Assembly: GCF_021245725.1 (NCBI RefSeq)
Contig: NZ_JAJGSX010000009.1
Span: 1-64,000, forward strand
Origin: Pseudonocardia sp. TRM90224
GTDB taxonomy: Bacteria; Actinomycetota; Actinomycetes; Mycobacteriales; Pseudonocardiaceae
DNA: 64,000 nt
Direction: 5' to 3'
Both the position numbers and the translations under genes were made by a program. Shown here one piece after another: positions 29,120 through 37,846 of the stretch (the first letter of the stretch is position 1; every line of letters starts with the position of its first letter). The notes below the pieces were generated by a model. That model had not been told where the DNA came from, did no database searches, and saw nothing but the letters and a program-made list of their open reading frames with translations.

Positions 29120-29332
29120 CTACTGAGCGAGGTCGTCGAACTCACCCAGACGGACGCCGCTGATGAAGGCAGCGATCTCCGCGCGGGTGTAGACGATGGT
29201 CGGCCCACTGGGGTGCCGTGAGTTGCGTACGGCGATCTCACCGCTTGCCAGCTCGGCGAGTTCCACGCAGTTGCCGCTGGGGTTGCTCGCCGTGCTCTTG
29301 CGCCATTGGAGCGCCGTTCGGTCCGAATGCAC
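29120..29332 (-). CDS. DUF397 protein (XRE partner)
   Basis: The 70-aa protein contains ALQWRKSTASNPSGNCVELA, the hallmark of the DUF397 family, and a short C-terminal part ending FDDLAQ. Such small acidic proteins are encoded beside XRE-DUF5753 regulators and are thought to modulate them. The start is taken as GTG 29332, which places the conserved Trp at residue 10 as in most members; a GTG at 29356 is an alternative. Its stop lies 88 nt upstream of the XRE start. Confidence 0.88.
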   Translation of the reverse strand: MHSDRTALQWRKSTASNPSGNCVELAELASGEIAVRNSRHPSGPTIVYTRAEIAAFISGVRLGEFDDLAQ

Positions 29333-29371
29333 GTGCAGATGTTCATGCAGGAGCACTTGCGGATGCAAGTC
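29325..29371 (-). promoter_or_regulatory. TGCA-rich candidate operator before the DUF397 gene
   Basis: Four TGCA boxes, the last in GGATGCAAGTCC, cluster at and upstream of the likely DUF397 start codon. The block shares TGCAAGTCC with the region before the XRE gene. It also faces the divergent gene at 29465. Confidence 0.4.
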
Positions 29372-29464
29372 CGACGCGTCACGATCTCGGTGTGAGGTCT
29401 CACTGTCCAGCTGGACGGTCAGGCGGACGGGACGAACGAACGGCACGAGTGGACGGGGGAGCGA

Positions 29465-29827
29465 ATGAGTTACTCGTGGGGGGTTGGAAGGGACCCGGCG
29501 CCACCCGGCCCGCTCTCGGCAGCGGTGCTGCCTGTGAGCACGGTGGTGAGCACGGCCGGTAGCCCTTCCGTGCACATGCGGGAGGCGTCGGGCGCGATCG
29601 CCGTCGAGCAGCCCGTCAACCTGGAGCTGCGCCGGCTGGCCGCCGAGCTCGCGCCCATGGTCGACGTCTGGCAGCGGCTGCTCGACCAGCACCTCCCCGA
29701 TCTCGCCGGCAGGTGTCGAACCTGCACCAAGGGCGGCACGGGCCTGCCCTCCAGGCCGTGGCCGTGCTCGATCCACGGCATCGCCGAGATGGCCCGCCGT
29801 CGTTACGACAGCGACCGCGCGTCTTAG
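29465..29827 (+). CDS. Small cysteine-motif protein, divergent from DUF397 gene
   Basis: The 120-aa protein has a low-complexity N-terminal half and a C-terminal motif CRTCTKGGTGLPSRPWPC (about 84-101), which looks like a small metal site or the CxxC...WPC motif common in short actinomycete proteins encoded near XRE/DUF397 genes. GGGGGA upstream supports the ATG. It is divergent from the DUF397 gene and convergent with the monooxygenase gene, whose stop is only 8 nt away. Function unknown. Confidence 0.7.
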   Translation: MSYSWGVGRDPAPPGPLSAAVLPVSTVVSTAGSPSVHMREASGAIAVEQPVNLELRRLAAELAPMVDVWQRLLDQHLPDLAGRCRTCTKGGTGLPSRPWPCSIHGIAEMARRRYDSDRAS

Positions 29828-29834
29828 GCCCACG

Positions 29835-32177
29835 TCATGCCTGCCCGGCGGACCAGCGCGCGTGTCTCGTGCGCTGCTCGCCGCGGCGCACGAGGTCCAA
29901 CCGCGGCCGCGGCCCCTCCAGCCGGCCCGTCTGCGGTCTCCTGCTTCCGGCGGCGAACGGCTTGGGCCATTCCGCCGCTGCTCCGCGGAAGCCCTGCTCG
30001 GCCGCGGCGTGCAACGTCCAGTGCGGGTCGTAGAGGTGCGGCCGCCCCAGCGCGCACAGGTCGGCACGCCCGGCGAGCAGGATCGAGTTGACGTCGTCCC
30101 ACGACGAGATCGCGCCGACCGCGATGACCGCAACGCCGTGGCTGCGGCCGACGTCGTTGCGGATCCGGTCGGCGTACGGGGTCTGGTAGCTGCGGCCGAA
30201 CGCGGGTTGTTCGGCGGCGGTCACCTGGCCGGTCGAGACGTCGATCCCGGCGGCGCCGTGCTCGGCGAACGCCCGGGCTATCGCCACGGCCTCCTCGACG
30301 TCGTTGCCGCCCTCGTGCCAGTCGGTCGCCGAGATGCGCACGGTCACCGGCCGCTCGGCCGGCCAGGCAGCGCGCACCGCGTCGAACACCTCCAGCGGGA
30401 AGCGCAGACGCCGCTCCAGGCTGCCGCCGTAGCCGTCGGTGCGTTGGTTGGACAGCGGGGAGAGGAACGACGAGAGCAGGTAGCCGTGCGCACAGTGCAG
30501 CTCCAGCGCGTCGAACCCGGCCCGCGCGGCCGCGCGGGTGGCCTCGATGAACTGCTCCCTGATCGCCAGCAGGTCGCTGCGGGTGAGCTGGCGCGGCACC
30601 GCGTTGTCCGGCGAGTACGGCAGCGGCGACGGCCCGACGACGTCCCACCCGCCAGCCGGGAGCGGTTCGTCGATGCCCTCCCACATGAGCTTCGTGGAGC
30701 CCTTGCGGCCGGAGTGCCCGATCTGCATGCCGACCTTCGCGTCGCTGTGCTCGTGCACGAAGTCGGCGACCCGTTTCCACGCCGCCTCCTGCTCCGGCGT
30801 GTAAATGCCGGCGCAGCCGGGTGTGATCCGGCCTTCCGGCGAGACGCAGACCATCTCGGTCATCACCAGCCCGGCCCCGCCGAGCGCCTTGCTGCCCAGG
30901 TGGACGAGGTGGAAGTCGCCCGGCAGCCCGTCCTTCGCGACGTACATGTCCATCGGCGAGACGATCACCCGGTTGCGCAGCTCCAGCTCGCCGAGGCGGT
31001 AGGGCTGGAACATCGGCGGGCACTCGGCGCCGCCGGTGAACCACCGCTCGGTCGCCGCGACGAACTCCGGGTCGCGCACCCGCAGGTTGTCGTGGGTGAC
31101 CCGGCGGCTGCGGGTGACGATGTTGAACGCGAACTGCGCCGGGTCCTGGTGGGTGTAGTGGCCGATCTCCTCGAACCACTCCCGGCTGGCCTTCGCCGCA
31201 CGCTGGGTCGAGGCGACCACCGGGCGGCGCTCCTGCTCGTAGGCGTCGAGCGCGCGGTCGAGATCGGGCTCCTCGTGCAGGCACGCCGCGAGCGCGAGCG
31301 CATCCTCCATTGCCAGTTTCGTACCTGACCCGATGGAGAAGTGCGCGGTGTGCGCGGCGTCCCCGAGGAGCACGACGTTGCCATCGCGCCAGGTCCGGGT
31401 GGTGACGGTGGGGAACGCGAGCCACTTCGAGTTGTTGCCGACGAGCGCGTGCTCGCCGAGCAGGTCGGCGAAGAGGTCCTTGACGGCGGCGATCGACTTG
31501 ACGTCGTTCTCGCCCGGTGCGAGGTCGAGCTCGGCGATGGGGGCGAACGCGCGCTGCCAGACGTCGTCGTGCATCTCGATGATCACGGTGCTCGCACCGG
31601 CGCTGTACGGGTAGCCGTGCAGCTGCATCACGCCGTGCTGGGTCTCCCGCACGTCGAACGTGAACGCCTCGAAGACCCGGTCGGTGCCCAGCCACATGTA
31701 GCGGCTGCGCCCGGTCTCGACCTGCCCGCCGAAGTCACCGGCCTGCCGCACCCGCGAGTTGGCGCCGTCGGCGGCGATCACGAGGTCGGCCTGCCTGCGC
31801 AGCGTGGCGACGTCGGGGGCCTCCGTGCGGTAATGGACGGTGACCCCGACCTCGGCGCAGCGCCGCTGCAGGATGCCGAGGAGCTCCTTGCGGCCCATCG
31901 CGGAGAACCCGTGCCCGCCGGAGGTCGTGACGGTGCCGCCGAAGTGGACGTCGATGTCGTCCCACCGCGCGACGCACTGCTGCATGGCCGCGAACACCGC
32001 CGGGTCGGCGTGCTCGATCCCGCCGAGCGTCTCGTCGGAGAAGACGACCCCGAAGCCGAACGTGTCGTCGGGCGCGTTGCGCTCCCAGACGGTGATCTCG
32101 TGCGTCGGGTCGAGCTGCTTGCACAGCGCGGCGAGGTAGAGCCCACCCGGCCCGGCGCCGACGACCGCGATCCTCAC
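29835..32177 (-). CDS. Fused 2-aminobenzoyl-CoA (or salicylyl-CoA) monooxygenase/reductase
   Basis: The 780-aa protein is a two-enzyme fusion. Residues 1-380 are a flavin monooxygenase (GAGPGG at 7-12, [16 protein letters not shown] later). About residues 385-780 are an old-yellow-enzyme reductase ([25 protein letters not shown]). This matches the anthraniloyl-CoA monooxygenase/reductase described in Azoarcus (AbmA) and bifunctional salicylyl-CoA 5-hydroxylases. The Azoarcus enzyme hydroxylates 2-aminobenzoyl-CoA and reduces the ring to a non-aromatic enamine ketone. The GTG start overlaps the stop of the CoA ligase gene (GTGA). Kynureninase and tryptophan dioxygenase genes 10 kb away favour anthranilate as the substrate. 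Confidence 0.88.
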   Translation of the reverse strand: MRIAVVGAGPGGLYLAALCKQLDPTHEITVWERNAPDDTFGFGVVFSDETLGGIEHADPAVFAAMQQCVARWDDIDVHFGGTVTTSGGHGFSAMGRKELLGILQRRCAEVGVTVHYRTEAPDVATLRRQADLVIAADGANSRVRQAGDFGGQVETGRSRYMWLGTDRVFEAFTFDVRETQHGVMQLHGYPYSAGASTVIIEMHDDVWQRAFAPIAELDLAPGENDVKSIAAVKDLFADLLGEHALVGNNSKWLAFPTVTTRTWRDGNVVLLGDAAHTAHFSIGSGTKLAMEDALALAACLHEEPDLDRALDAYEQERRPVVASTQRAAKASREWFEEIGHYTHQDPAQFAFNIVTRSRRVTHDNLRVRDPEFVAATERWFTGGAECPPMFQPYRLGELELRNRVIVSPMDMYVAKDGLPGDFHLVHLGSKALGGAGLVMTEMVCVSPEGRITPGCAGIYTPEQEAAWKRVADFVHEHSDAKVGMQIGHSGRKGSTKLMWEGIDEPLPAGGWDVVGPSPLPYSPDNAVPRQLTRSDLLAIREQFIEATRAAARAGFDALELHCAHGYLLSSFLSPLSNQRTDGYGGSLERRLRFPLEVFDAVRAAWPAERPVTVRISATDWHEGGNDVEEAVAIARAFAEHGAAGIDVSTGQVTAAEQPAFGRSYQTPYADRIRNDVGRSHGVAVIAVGAISSWDDVNSILLAGRADLCALGRPHLYDPHWTLHAAAEQGFRGAAAEWPKPFAAGSRRPQTGRLEGPRPRLDLVRRGEQRTRHARWSAGQA

Positions 32178-33775
32178 GACCGGTCCTCCGCCCGCTCCCG
32201 CAGCACGTAGCGCTGCAGCTTCCCGGTGCTGGTGCGGGGCAACGCGGGGACGAACCGGACGATCCGCGGGTACTTGTACGGCGCGATCGTGGCCTTCGTG
32301 AAGTCCTGCAGCGCCGCGGCGTCGGGCTCGGCGCCCTCGCGGAGCACGACGTACGCCGTCACGACGGCGCCGCGCTGCTCGTCGGGGGAGGCGACGACGG
32401 CGCAGTCGAGGACGTCCGGGTGGCCCAGCAGCGCCTGCTCCACCTCGGGGCCCGAGATGTTGTATCCCGAGGAGACGATCATGTCGTCGCTGCGGGCGAG
32501 GTAGGTGAAGTAGCCGTCGGCGTCGCGGACGAACGTGTCGCCGGTGAGGTTCCAGCCGTGGCGGACGTAGCTGCTCTGGCGGTCGCCGTCGAGGTAGCGG
32601 CACCCGGTGGGGCCCTTCACCGCCAGGTGGCCCGGCGTGCCGTCGGGGACGGGGTTGCCGTCGTCGTCGAGGATCGCGGCGCGGTAGCCGGGCACCGCAC
32701 GACCGGTCGTGCCGGGGCGGATGTCGTCGTCGGACGAGGCGATGAAGACGTGCAACATCTCGGTCGAGCCGATGCCGTCGATGATCCGCAGGCCGGTCGC
32801 GTCGTGCACGGCGTGCCAGACGCCGGCCGGCAACGTCTCACCTGCGGAGACGGCGCGGCGCAGTCCGGCGAGCCGGTCGACCTTCCCGGCGGCCATGATC
32901 GCCCGGTAGGCCGTCGGCGCGGTGAACAGGACCGTCACGCCCTCGTCGGTGATCGCGTCGGCCAGCTTCTCGGGGGTGACCTTGTCGAGCAGCACGATGC
33001 TGGCGCCGGCGCGCATCGGGAAGACGACGAGCCCGCCGAGGCCGAACGTGAAGGCGATCGGAGGCGTTCCGGTGACGACGTCGTCGGGCTCGATCCGGAT
33101 CACGTGGCGGGAGAACGTGTCGGCGATCGCCAGCACATCGCGGTGCAGGTGCATGGTCGCCTTGGGGCGGCCGGTGGTGCCGGAGGTGAACGCGAGCAGT
33201 GCGACGTCGTCGGCCGCGGTGGGCACCGGGGCGAACGTGGCCGGCTTGCCGGCGCACCGGCCGTCCAGCTCGGCGGGGTAGGAGATGGTCGGGAGGTCGG
33301 GCAGCGCGTCGGTGAAGTCCTCGTGGCAGAGCGCGAGCGACGGCTGCGCAAGCTCGCTGATGGCCGCGACCTCCTGCGCGCGCAGCATCGGCATCGTCGT
33401 GACCGCGACCCCGCCGGCCAGCAGCACGCCGAGCCAGCAGGCGACCAGCCACGGCTCGTTGGGGCCGCGCAGCAGCACCCGGTTGCCCGTGACCAGCCCG
33501 GCGTCCTCGACGAGCACGGCGGCGATGCGTGCGGCCTGCGCGCGCAGCTCGCCGTAGGTCCAGTCGGTGCCGCTGCCGCGGACGCACGCGTGGTCGTCGG
33601 CGGGGCCGGCGAGCAGCTCGACGGCCGCGTTGAGCTGCTCGGGGTACTGCAGCTCCGGCAGCTCGAAGATCAGTTCGGGCCACTGGTCGCGCGGGGGGAG
33701 GTGGTCTCGGCAGAAGGTGTCGAGCGGGTCACCCACACCTCTGCTGCTCCGGTCGGTACTGCGCGCACTGGTCAT
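32174..33775 (-). CDS. 2-aminobenzoate-CoA ligase (benzoate-CoA ligase family)
   Basis: The 533-aa ANL-superfamily enzyme has the P-loop [19 protein letters not shown] (about 195-213), GIGSTEM, and the C-terminal YKYPR and STGKLQR motifs with the catalytic Lys. It resembles 2-aminobenzoate/benzoate-CoA ligases (AbmG-like) and would activate anthranilate for the fused monooxygenase translated directly after it. AGGAGGT lies 6 nt before the ATG. Salicylate or benzoate cannot be excluded as substrate from sequence alone. Confidence 0.85.
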   Translation of the reverse strand: MTSARSTDRSSRGVGDPLDTFCRDHLPPRDQWPELIFELPELQYPEQLNAAVELLAGPADDHACVRGSGTDWTYGELRAQAARIAAVLVEDAGLVTGNRVLLRGPNEPWLVACWLGVLLAGGVAVTTMPMLRAQEVAAISELAQPSLALCHEDFTDALPDLPTISYPAELDGRCAGKPATFAPVPTAADDVALLAFTSGTTGRPKATMHLHRDVLAIADTFSRHVIRIEPDDVVTGTPPIAFTFGLGGLVVFPMRAGASIVLLDKVTPEKLADAITDEGVTVLFTAPTAYRAIMAAGKVDRLAGLRRAVSAGETLPAGVWHAVHDATGLRIIDGIGSTEMLHVFIASSDDDIRPGTTGRAVPGYRAAILDDDGNPVPDGTPGHLAVKGPTGCRYLDGDRQSSYVRHGWNLTGDTFVRDADGYFTYLARSDDMIVSSGYNISGPEVEQALLGHPDVLDCAVVASPDEQRGAVVTAYVVLREGAEPDAAALQDFTKATIAPYKYPRIVRFVPALPRTSTGKLQRYVLRERAEDRS

Positions 33776-33781
33776 GGCGCC

Positions 33782-33822
33782 ACCTCCTGCTAGGAGTATG
33801 GCGCCGCGCTGACGATAGTCAA
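33782..33822 (-). promoter_or_regulatory. Candidate promoter and RBS of the aryl-CoA operon
   Basis: On the minus strand TTGACT (33822-33817) and CATACT (33800-33795) are separated by 16 nt, followed by AGGAGGT (33788-33782) and the ATG at 33775. This would give a very short leader. The 11 nt CGCTCTCTTGA overlapping the -35 box is also found at the beta-glucosidase promoter. Confidence 0.5.
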
Positions 33823-33839
33823 GAGAGCGATATGAACGA

Positions 33840-35432
33840 TCAGCTCCAGCCGGTGAGCGGGGTGTCCTTCGGGTGCTCGACGGCGTAGCGGACCTCGCCC
33901 GTCCAGGTCGCCTGCGGCTCCAGCGCCGCCTGCCACGTGAACCGGCCCAGGTCGTCGCGCTCCGCGGGCTCGGGGGTGATCACGACGTCGACGACGGAGA
34001 CGTCGGAATGGCGCGACACCGGCAGGCGATCGCGCACCGACACCTTGGTCGCCGTGGCCCGGCGGTTGGCGACCGTCGTCGTCCAGCGTTCCGCCGCGCC
34101 GCGGGTCGAGGTGAAGCGGGCGCGACGGGTGGTGCGCTCGGCGAGCTTCCGCTCGACCACGACCTGCGGGTCGACGCCGAGCGCCAGCTCGATCTCCGCG
34201 CCGGGCGCGGTCTGCTCGATCGCGGTCGTGCCGACGTAGGAGTCGGCGAGGAAGGCCGAGACCGGCCCCGCGAGCAGCACCTGCTCGCTCGTGTTGGTGA
34301 TGGTCGCGCGGAGGTGGGCGTCGTTGCTCAGCGCGGGCGCGACGACGTGGTCGAGCTCGGCGTCGAAGGTTAGCGTCGTGATCGTGGTGCGGTGCGGGGT
34401 GCTGTCGCTCGGCACGGCGACCGGGCGCGGCAGCCGCCACGAGGCGGAGACAGCCGTCTCGATGGTGCTGGAGACGGCCGTCGCCTCGAACGCGGCCACC
34501 GGAATGCCCGGGTTGGTCTTCTCGGCGGCACCGGCGGGAGCCGCGGCCCGCAGCACCATCCCGTCGAAGGCCTCGCCGTACCCGGCCATCTGCCTCGCCG
34601 GCGCCGGCATCGGGATGGGCCGGTGCACGTCGACCCACCAGGGGTCGAGCTCCGGCACCGTCGACGAGACGGCGGGACGGGCGGTCGAGAGGGTCAGCTC
34701 GCACGCCGGCCAGCTCTCGCCGGTGCCCTGGGCGACCATCCCGTACCAGGTCAGCGTGACCTTCCCGGTGTCGTCGAGGCGGGCGTCGTACGCGGGTGAC
34801 CAGCCGGCGCCGTCGGCGACGTAGATCAGGTCGAGCTCCAGCTCGGTCTCCTGCGCGGCCTCGATCCCGATCGTCGCCTGGCGGCGGGTGCGGCCGGACG
34901 CGGTGAGCCGGGAGAGCTCGGCACGGGCGGCTTCGAGCTCGCGCAGGGCGTCGACGCGGCGCTCCGCGTTGCCCCGCCGGCTCGCCGCGACCTCGACGAG
35001 CTGCGCCGCGACGGTGCTCGCGACCTCGGCGACCCGGCCCGGCTCCGCGGTGCCGTCGGCGAGCGCTGCGGCGAGCCGATCGCCGCTGCGGCTCGCGAGC
35101 CGGTTCAGCAGCGTCGCGCGGGCGGCGTCGCCGGAGTCCGCGCCGTCGACCACGGCCACCTCGCGCTCCGCGGCCCGCACCGCTCCTTCCGCTGCGCGCA
35201 CCTGCTCGTCGGGCGCGACGGCCAGGTCGCGGTAGACGAGGTCGACCCCGATCACCCGCGTGTCGCCGGCCGAGCGGCCGGTCACCCGCACCGACTCCTC
35301 GACGACGGACAACGGAAGATCGGCCACCACGACCTCGCTCGTGCCGGCCGGGACGGTGACCCGACCGCGGCGCGTGACGCGCGCTCGCTGGGGGTGGACG
35401 GTGACGGCGACGATGGGCGCGTCGAGCTGCAT
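33840..35432 (-). CDS. MuiA/DUF4139-family protein
   Basis: The 530-aa protein has the N-terminal DUF4140-like part (VTVHPQRARVTRRGRVTVPAG, about 10-30), a central coiled-coil rich in Ala/Glu/Arg (about 80-190), and a C-terminal DUF4139 domain (LDLIYVADGAGWSPAYDARLD onward). These are features of mucoidy-inhibitor MuiA homologues. The molecular function of the family is unknown. There is no signal peptide or membrane helix. It lies between the aryl-CoA operon and a secreted protein, with no clear link to either. Confidence 0.85.
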   Translation of the reverse strand: MQLDAPIVAVTVHPQRARVTRRGRVTVPAGTSEVVVADLPLSVVEESVRVTGRSAGDTRVIGVDLVYRDLAVAPDEQVRAAEGAVRAAEREVAVVDGADSGDAARATLLNRLASRSGDRLAAALADGTAEPGRVAEVASTVAAQLVEVAASRRGNAERRVDALRELEAARAELSRLTASGRTRRQATIGIEAAQETELELDLIYVADGAGWSPAYDARLDDTGKVTLTWYGMVAQGTGESWPACELTLSTARPAVSSTVPELDPWWVDVHRPIPMPAPARQMAGYGEAFDGMVLRAAAPAGAAEKTNPGIPVAAFEATAVSSTIETAVSASWRLPRPVAVPSDSTPHRTTITTLTFDAELDHVVAPALSNDAHLRATITNTSEQVLLAGPVSAFLADSYVGTTAIEQTAPGAEIELALGVDPQVVVERKLAERTTRRARFTSTRGAAERWTTTVANRRATATKVSVRDRLPVSRHSDVSVVDVVITPEPAERDDLGRFTWQAALEPQATWTGEVRYAVEHPKDTPLTGWS

Positions 35433-35494
35433 GGCACCGACGCTAGCGCCTCGCGGCCCTGCCCGGACGAACCTCGCCGGGTGCGGTCCGGGGA

Positions 35495-35549
35495 GGGCAG
35501 GAAAGCCACTTTCCGGCCCTCACAGGGCAGCAAAGTGGCTTTCCTGCCC
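35495..35549. repeat. Family B 55-nt hairpin, copy 4
   Basis: Exactly 55 nt, with one change in the right arm (GGGCAGCAAAG). It lies 21 nt past the stop of the secreted-protein gene and upstream of the DUF4139 gene on the same strand. Confidence 0.9.
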
Positions 35550-35570
35550 TCCCGACGGGCGCCGCCGCGC

Positions 35571-36572
35571 CTAGAACTCCACGCACACAGCCAGCGCCGA
35601 GATCGTCTGCCGCTCCGCGGAGGTGCGCCCGAACACGCCCCAGCCGCGGTCCCCGACCGGGTAGGAGTCGGTGATCGTGACGGCGTCGCCGACGGTCGAC
35701 GTGGCGCCGCCGCCGAGCGCGACCGTGCCCTCGGGACACGTGACGGTCGCCTGCGCGTACCCGTTGATCGGTTCCGCCTCTCCGGTCGTGACGTTGTGGT
35801 AGCGCGGCGCGTTCGCGCACATCGCGTAGGAGCGGATCTCGATGGGGTCGGCCGCGAGGTTGCGGGCGTTCGCGACCCAGTGCTGCACGCCGATCCGGTA
35901 CGGCCACGTGCCGCTCACCTGCACGAGTCCGTTGGAGGAGTCGAAGCCGCCGCCGAGGACGGCACGGTTGGACGCGCACGTCGCAGTGGTTTCGGTGACC
36001 TGACCGGACTCGGGGTACGTGCTGAAGTCGCTGACCTCGTACCCGCTCACGGCGCCGGCCTGCACGCAGACCGCGTAGACGGTCACCCCCGCTCCGGCAC
36101 CGGACAGGTTGCGGACCGAGACCTCCCACCCGTCGCCCTGGAAGGTCGTGGGCCTGGAGCCGGTCATGTAGACGCCGCCCGAGCTGGAGTTGTAGCCGCC
36201 GCCCCCTGCGGCGACGAACCCGCCCGGGCAGTAGGTCCAGACCGCGTACCACTCGCCGTTCGGGACGGTGATCGGCCCGTAGCGGGCCACGTACCGGTTC
36301 GGGTCGGCCGCGGCCGCGTGCGACTCGGACGGCGGTTCCTTCGCGAGGTCGCTCGCCGGCGGCGCGACCCACGGGATCTCCGCGTCTGCGGGCGGCATGG
36401 GCAACGCCTTCTGCCCGCCCCGGTCAGCCGGGTCGTCGGGCGCCACGGCCGACGACCCGTCAGGTGGGGCAGGGGGTTGTGCCGCCGCCGGACCGGCTGA
36501 TGCCAGCATCAGGGCGGCGACGGCGACGGCGGACAGCACAACGCCGGTTCGGCGCCAGCGGGCGGCTTTCAC
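35571..36572 (-). CDS. Secreted protein with three internal repeats
   Basis: The 333-aa protein has a Sec signal peptide (basic KAARWRRTG, then VVLSAVAVAALMLASA, cleavage near GPAAAQ). The mature part has a Pro-rich linker and three similar units. Each has a Cys followed by a Gly-rich GGG (CPGGFVAAGGGG, CASNRAVLGGGF, CPEGTVALGGGA), a W..V turn and a second Cys (VCVQ, MCAN, VCVE). This suggests three disulfide-stabilised beta modules. GTG 36572 is chosen because GAGGAGA lies upstream. Function unknown. Confidence 0.82.
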   Translation of the reverse strand: MKAARWRRTGVVLSAVAVAALMLASAGPAAAQPPAPPDGSSAVAPDDPADRGGQKALPMPPADAEIPWVAPPASDLAKEPPSESHAAAADPNRYVARYGPITVPNGEWYAVWTYCPGGFVAAGGGGYNSSSGGVYMTGSRPTTFQGDGWEVSVRNLSGAGAGVTVYAVCVQAGAVSGYEVSDFSTYPESGQVTETTATCASNRAVLGGGFDSSNGLVQVSGTWPYRIGVQHWVANARNLAADPIEIRSYAMCANAPRYHNVTTGEAEPINGYAQATVTCPEGTVALGGGATSTVGDAVTITDSYPVGDRGWGVFGRTSAERQTISALAVCVEF

Positions 36573-36647
36573 GGACTCTCCTCGCGGCTGGGGAACTACC
36601 ACCGCGAGGATCTGGCGTCGGCGTTTCGCGCCGATTACACGTCTATC

Positions 36648-37049
36648 TCACCCGTTCGGTGGGAGCACCGCCGTGCCCTGCACCTCCACCAGAGCGGCGT
36701 CGTCCCACAGCCGCGCGACGCCGATGCCGGCCGTCGCGGGGTACTCGGTGCCCATGAGCTGCTTCCACACGGCGCCGATCTCGCGCGCGTTGGCGCGGTA
36801 GTCGGGCACGTCGACGATGTAGATGGTGAGCGCGGCCAGGTGCTCGGGCCCGCCGCCGGCCGCGCGCAGCGCCACGAGCATGTTGGAGAGCGCCTGCTCG
36901 AACTGCGCCACGATCCCGTCGCCGACGATGTTCCCGGCCGCGTCGAGCGCGGTCTGGCCGGCGAGGAAGACCGTGCGGCCGGTCCCCGCCACCGCGTGGC
37001 TGAATCCGGAGGGCTTGGCCAGCTCCGGGGGATTGATGCGTTCGATCAC
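36648..37049 (-). CDS. RidA-family enamine/imine deaminase
   Basis: The 133-aa protein has a RidA/YjgF fold with FSHAVAGTGRTVFLAGQTAL, FEQALSNMLVALRAAGGG and YRANAREIGAVWKQLM. The usual C-terminal Arg-containing motif reads YPATAGIGVARLWDDAALVEVQG, with an Arg-rich but not identical active-site stretch. RidA proteins hydrolyse reactive enamines and imines. It overlaps the SDR gene (GTGA) and faces a BadI-like hydrolase gene, so in this setting it may act on the cyclic enamine made from anthraniloyl-CoA. Housekeeping detoxification is the alternative. Confidence 0.9.
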   Translation of the reverse strand: MIERINPPELAKPSGFSHAVAGTGRTVFLAGQTALDAAGNIVGDGIVAQFEQALSNMLVALRAAGGGPEHLAALTIYIVDVPDYRANAREIGAVWKQLMGTEYPATAGIGVARLWDDAALVEVQGTAVLPPNG

Positions 37050-37801
37050 GACTGGATGGCACCGCCGTCCACGTTGATGCCCTGGCCGGTGATGGCGGCG
37101 CTGGCCACGCAGAGCAGCACGGCGTCGGCCACCTCGTCGACCGTGATGAGCCGTCCGATCGGTTGCTGCGCTGCGAGCCCGGCCCGCACCTCGGCCTGGG
37201 GGCGGCCGGTGCGCTCGCTGATGCGGGCGACGGACACGTCGGTCATCGGGGTGTCGACGTAGCCGGGGCAGACCGCGTTCACCGTCACCCCGGTCTTGGC
37301 CACCTCCTGCGCGGTGGAGCGGACCAGCCCGAGCAGACCGTGCTTGCTCGCGGTGTAGGCCGAGACGTACGGCTCGCCGCGCTTGGCAGCCGTCGACGCG
37401 ACCGCGACCGCCCGGCCGAACCCCTGCGCGACCATGCCCGGCAGGACCCTGCGCAGCATGCGGAACGGCGCGGTCAGGTTGAGCTCGAGCATGTGCTCCC
37501 AGTCGGCGTCGGTCACGCGGTGCAGCGGCGCCGAGACCGCCGTGCCCGCGTTGAGCACGAGCACCTCGACCGGGCCCCACTCCTGCTCGACCTGCGTGAC
37601 GACCTCGTCGGCGGCATGCGCCTGGGTGATGTCGGCGGGGAGCACCAGCGAGGGACCGGGCAGGGTGGCGGCGAGCGTGGTCAGCTCCGCCGTGCTGCGC
37701 GCGGTCAGCGCGACCTGGTGACCCTCTGCGGAGAGCCGCCGCGCGACCGCCGCGCCGATCCCGCGCCCGGCGCCGGTGACGAGGCACCGCCTGCTTCCCA
37801 T
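37046..37801 (-). CDS. SDR-family oxidoreductase
   Basis: The 251-aa classical short-chain dehydrogenase has TGAGRGIG (9-16), NAGTAVSAPL, the Ser in VASTAAKRG and the YTASK catalytic motif (YxxxK). The C-terminal part ends GQGINVDGGAIQS. It is probably NADP(H)-dependent because an Arg follows the second strand (TARS). It shares an operon with the RidA gene and is divergent from the BadI-like gene by 45 nt. A role in reducing a ring ketone of the dearomatised CoA ester is plausible but unproven. Confidence 0.92.
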   Translation of the reverse strand: MGSRRCLVTGAGRGIGAAVARRLSAEGHQVALTARSTAELTTLAATLPGPSLVLPADITQAHAADEVVTQVEQEWGPVEVLVLNAGTAVSAPLHRVTDADWEHMLELNLTAPFRMLRRVLPGMVAQGFGRAVAVASTAAKRGEPYVSAYTASKHGLLGLVRSTAQEVAKTGVTVNAVCPGYVDTPMTDVSVARISERTGRPQAEVRAGLAAQQPIGRLITVDEVADAVLLCVASAAITGQGINVDGGAIQS

Positions 37802-37846
37802 CCCGCGAGCTTGTCAAGCGTTGATGACGGCCGTCAAGATTGCAGC

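Noticed and set aside
32174..33775. CoA ligase read as specific for salicylate or benzoate
   Set aside because: Sequence alone cannot exclude these, but the fused monooxygenase/reductase and the kynA-kynU genes nearby make anthranilate the better reading.
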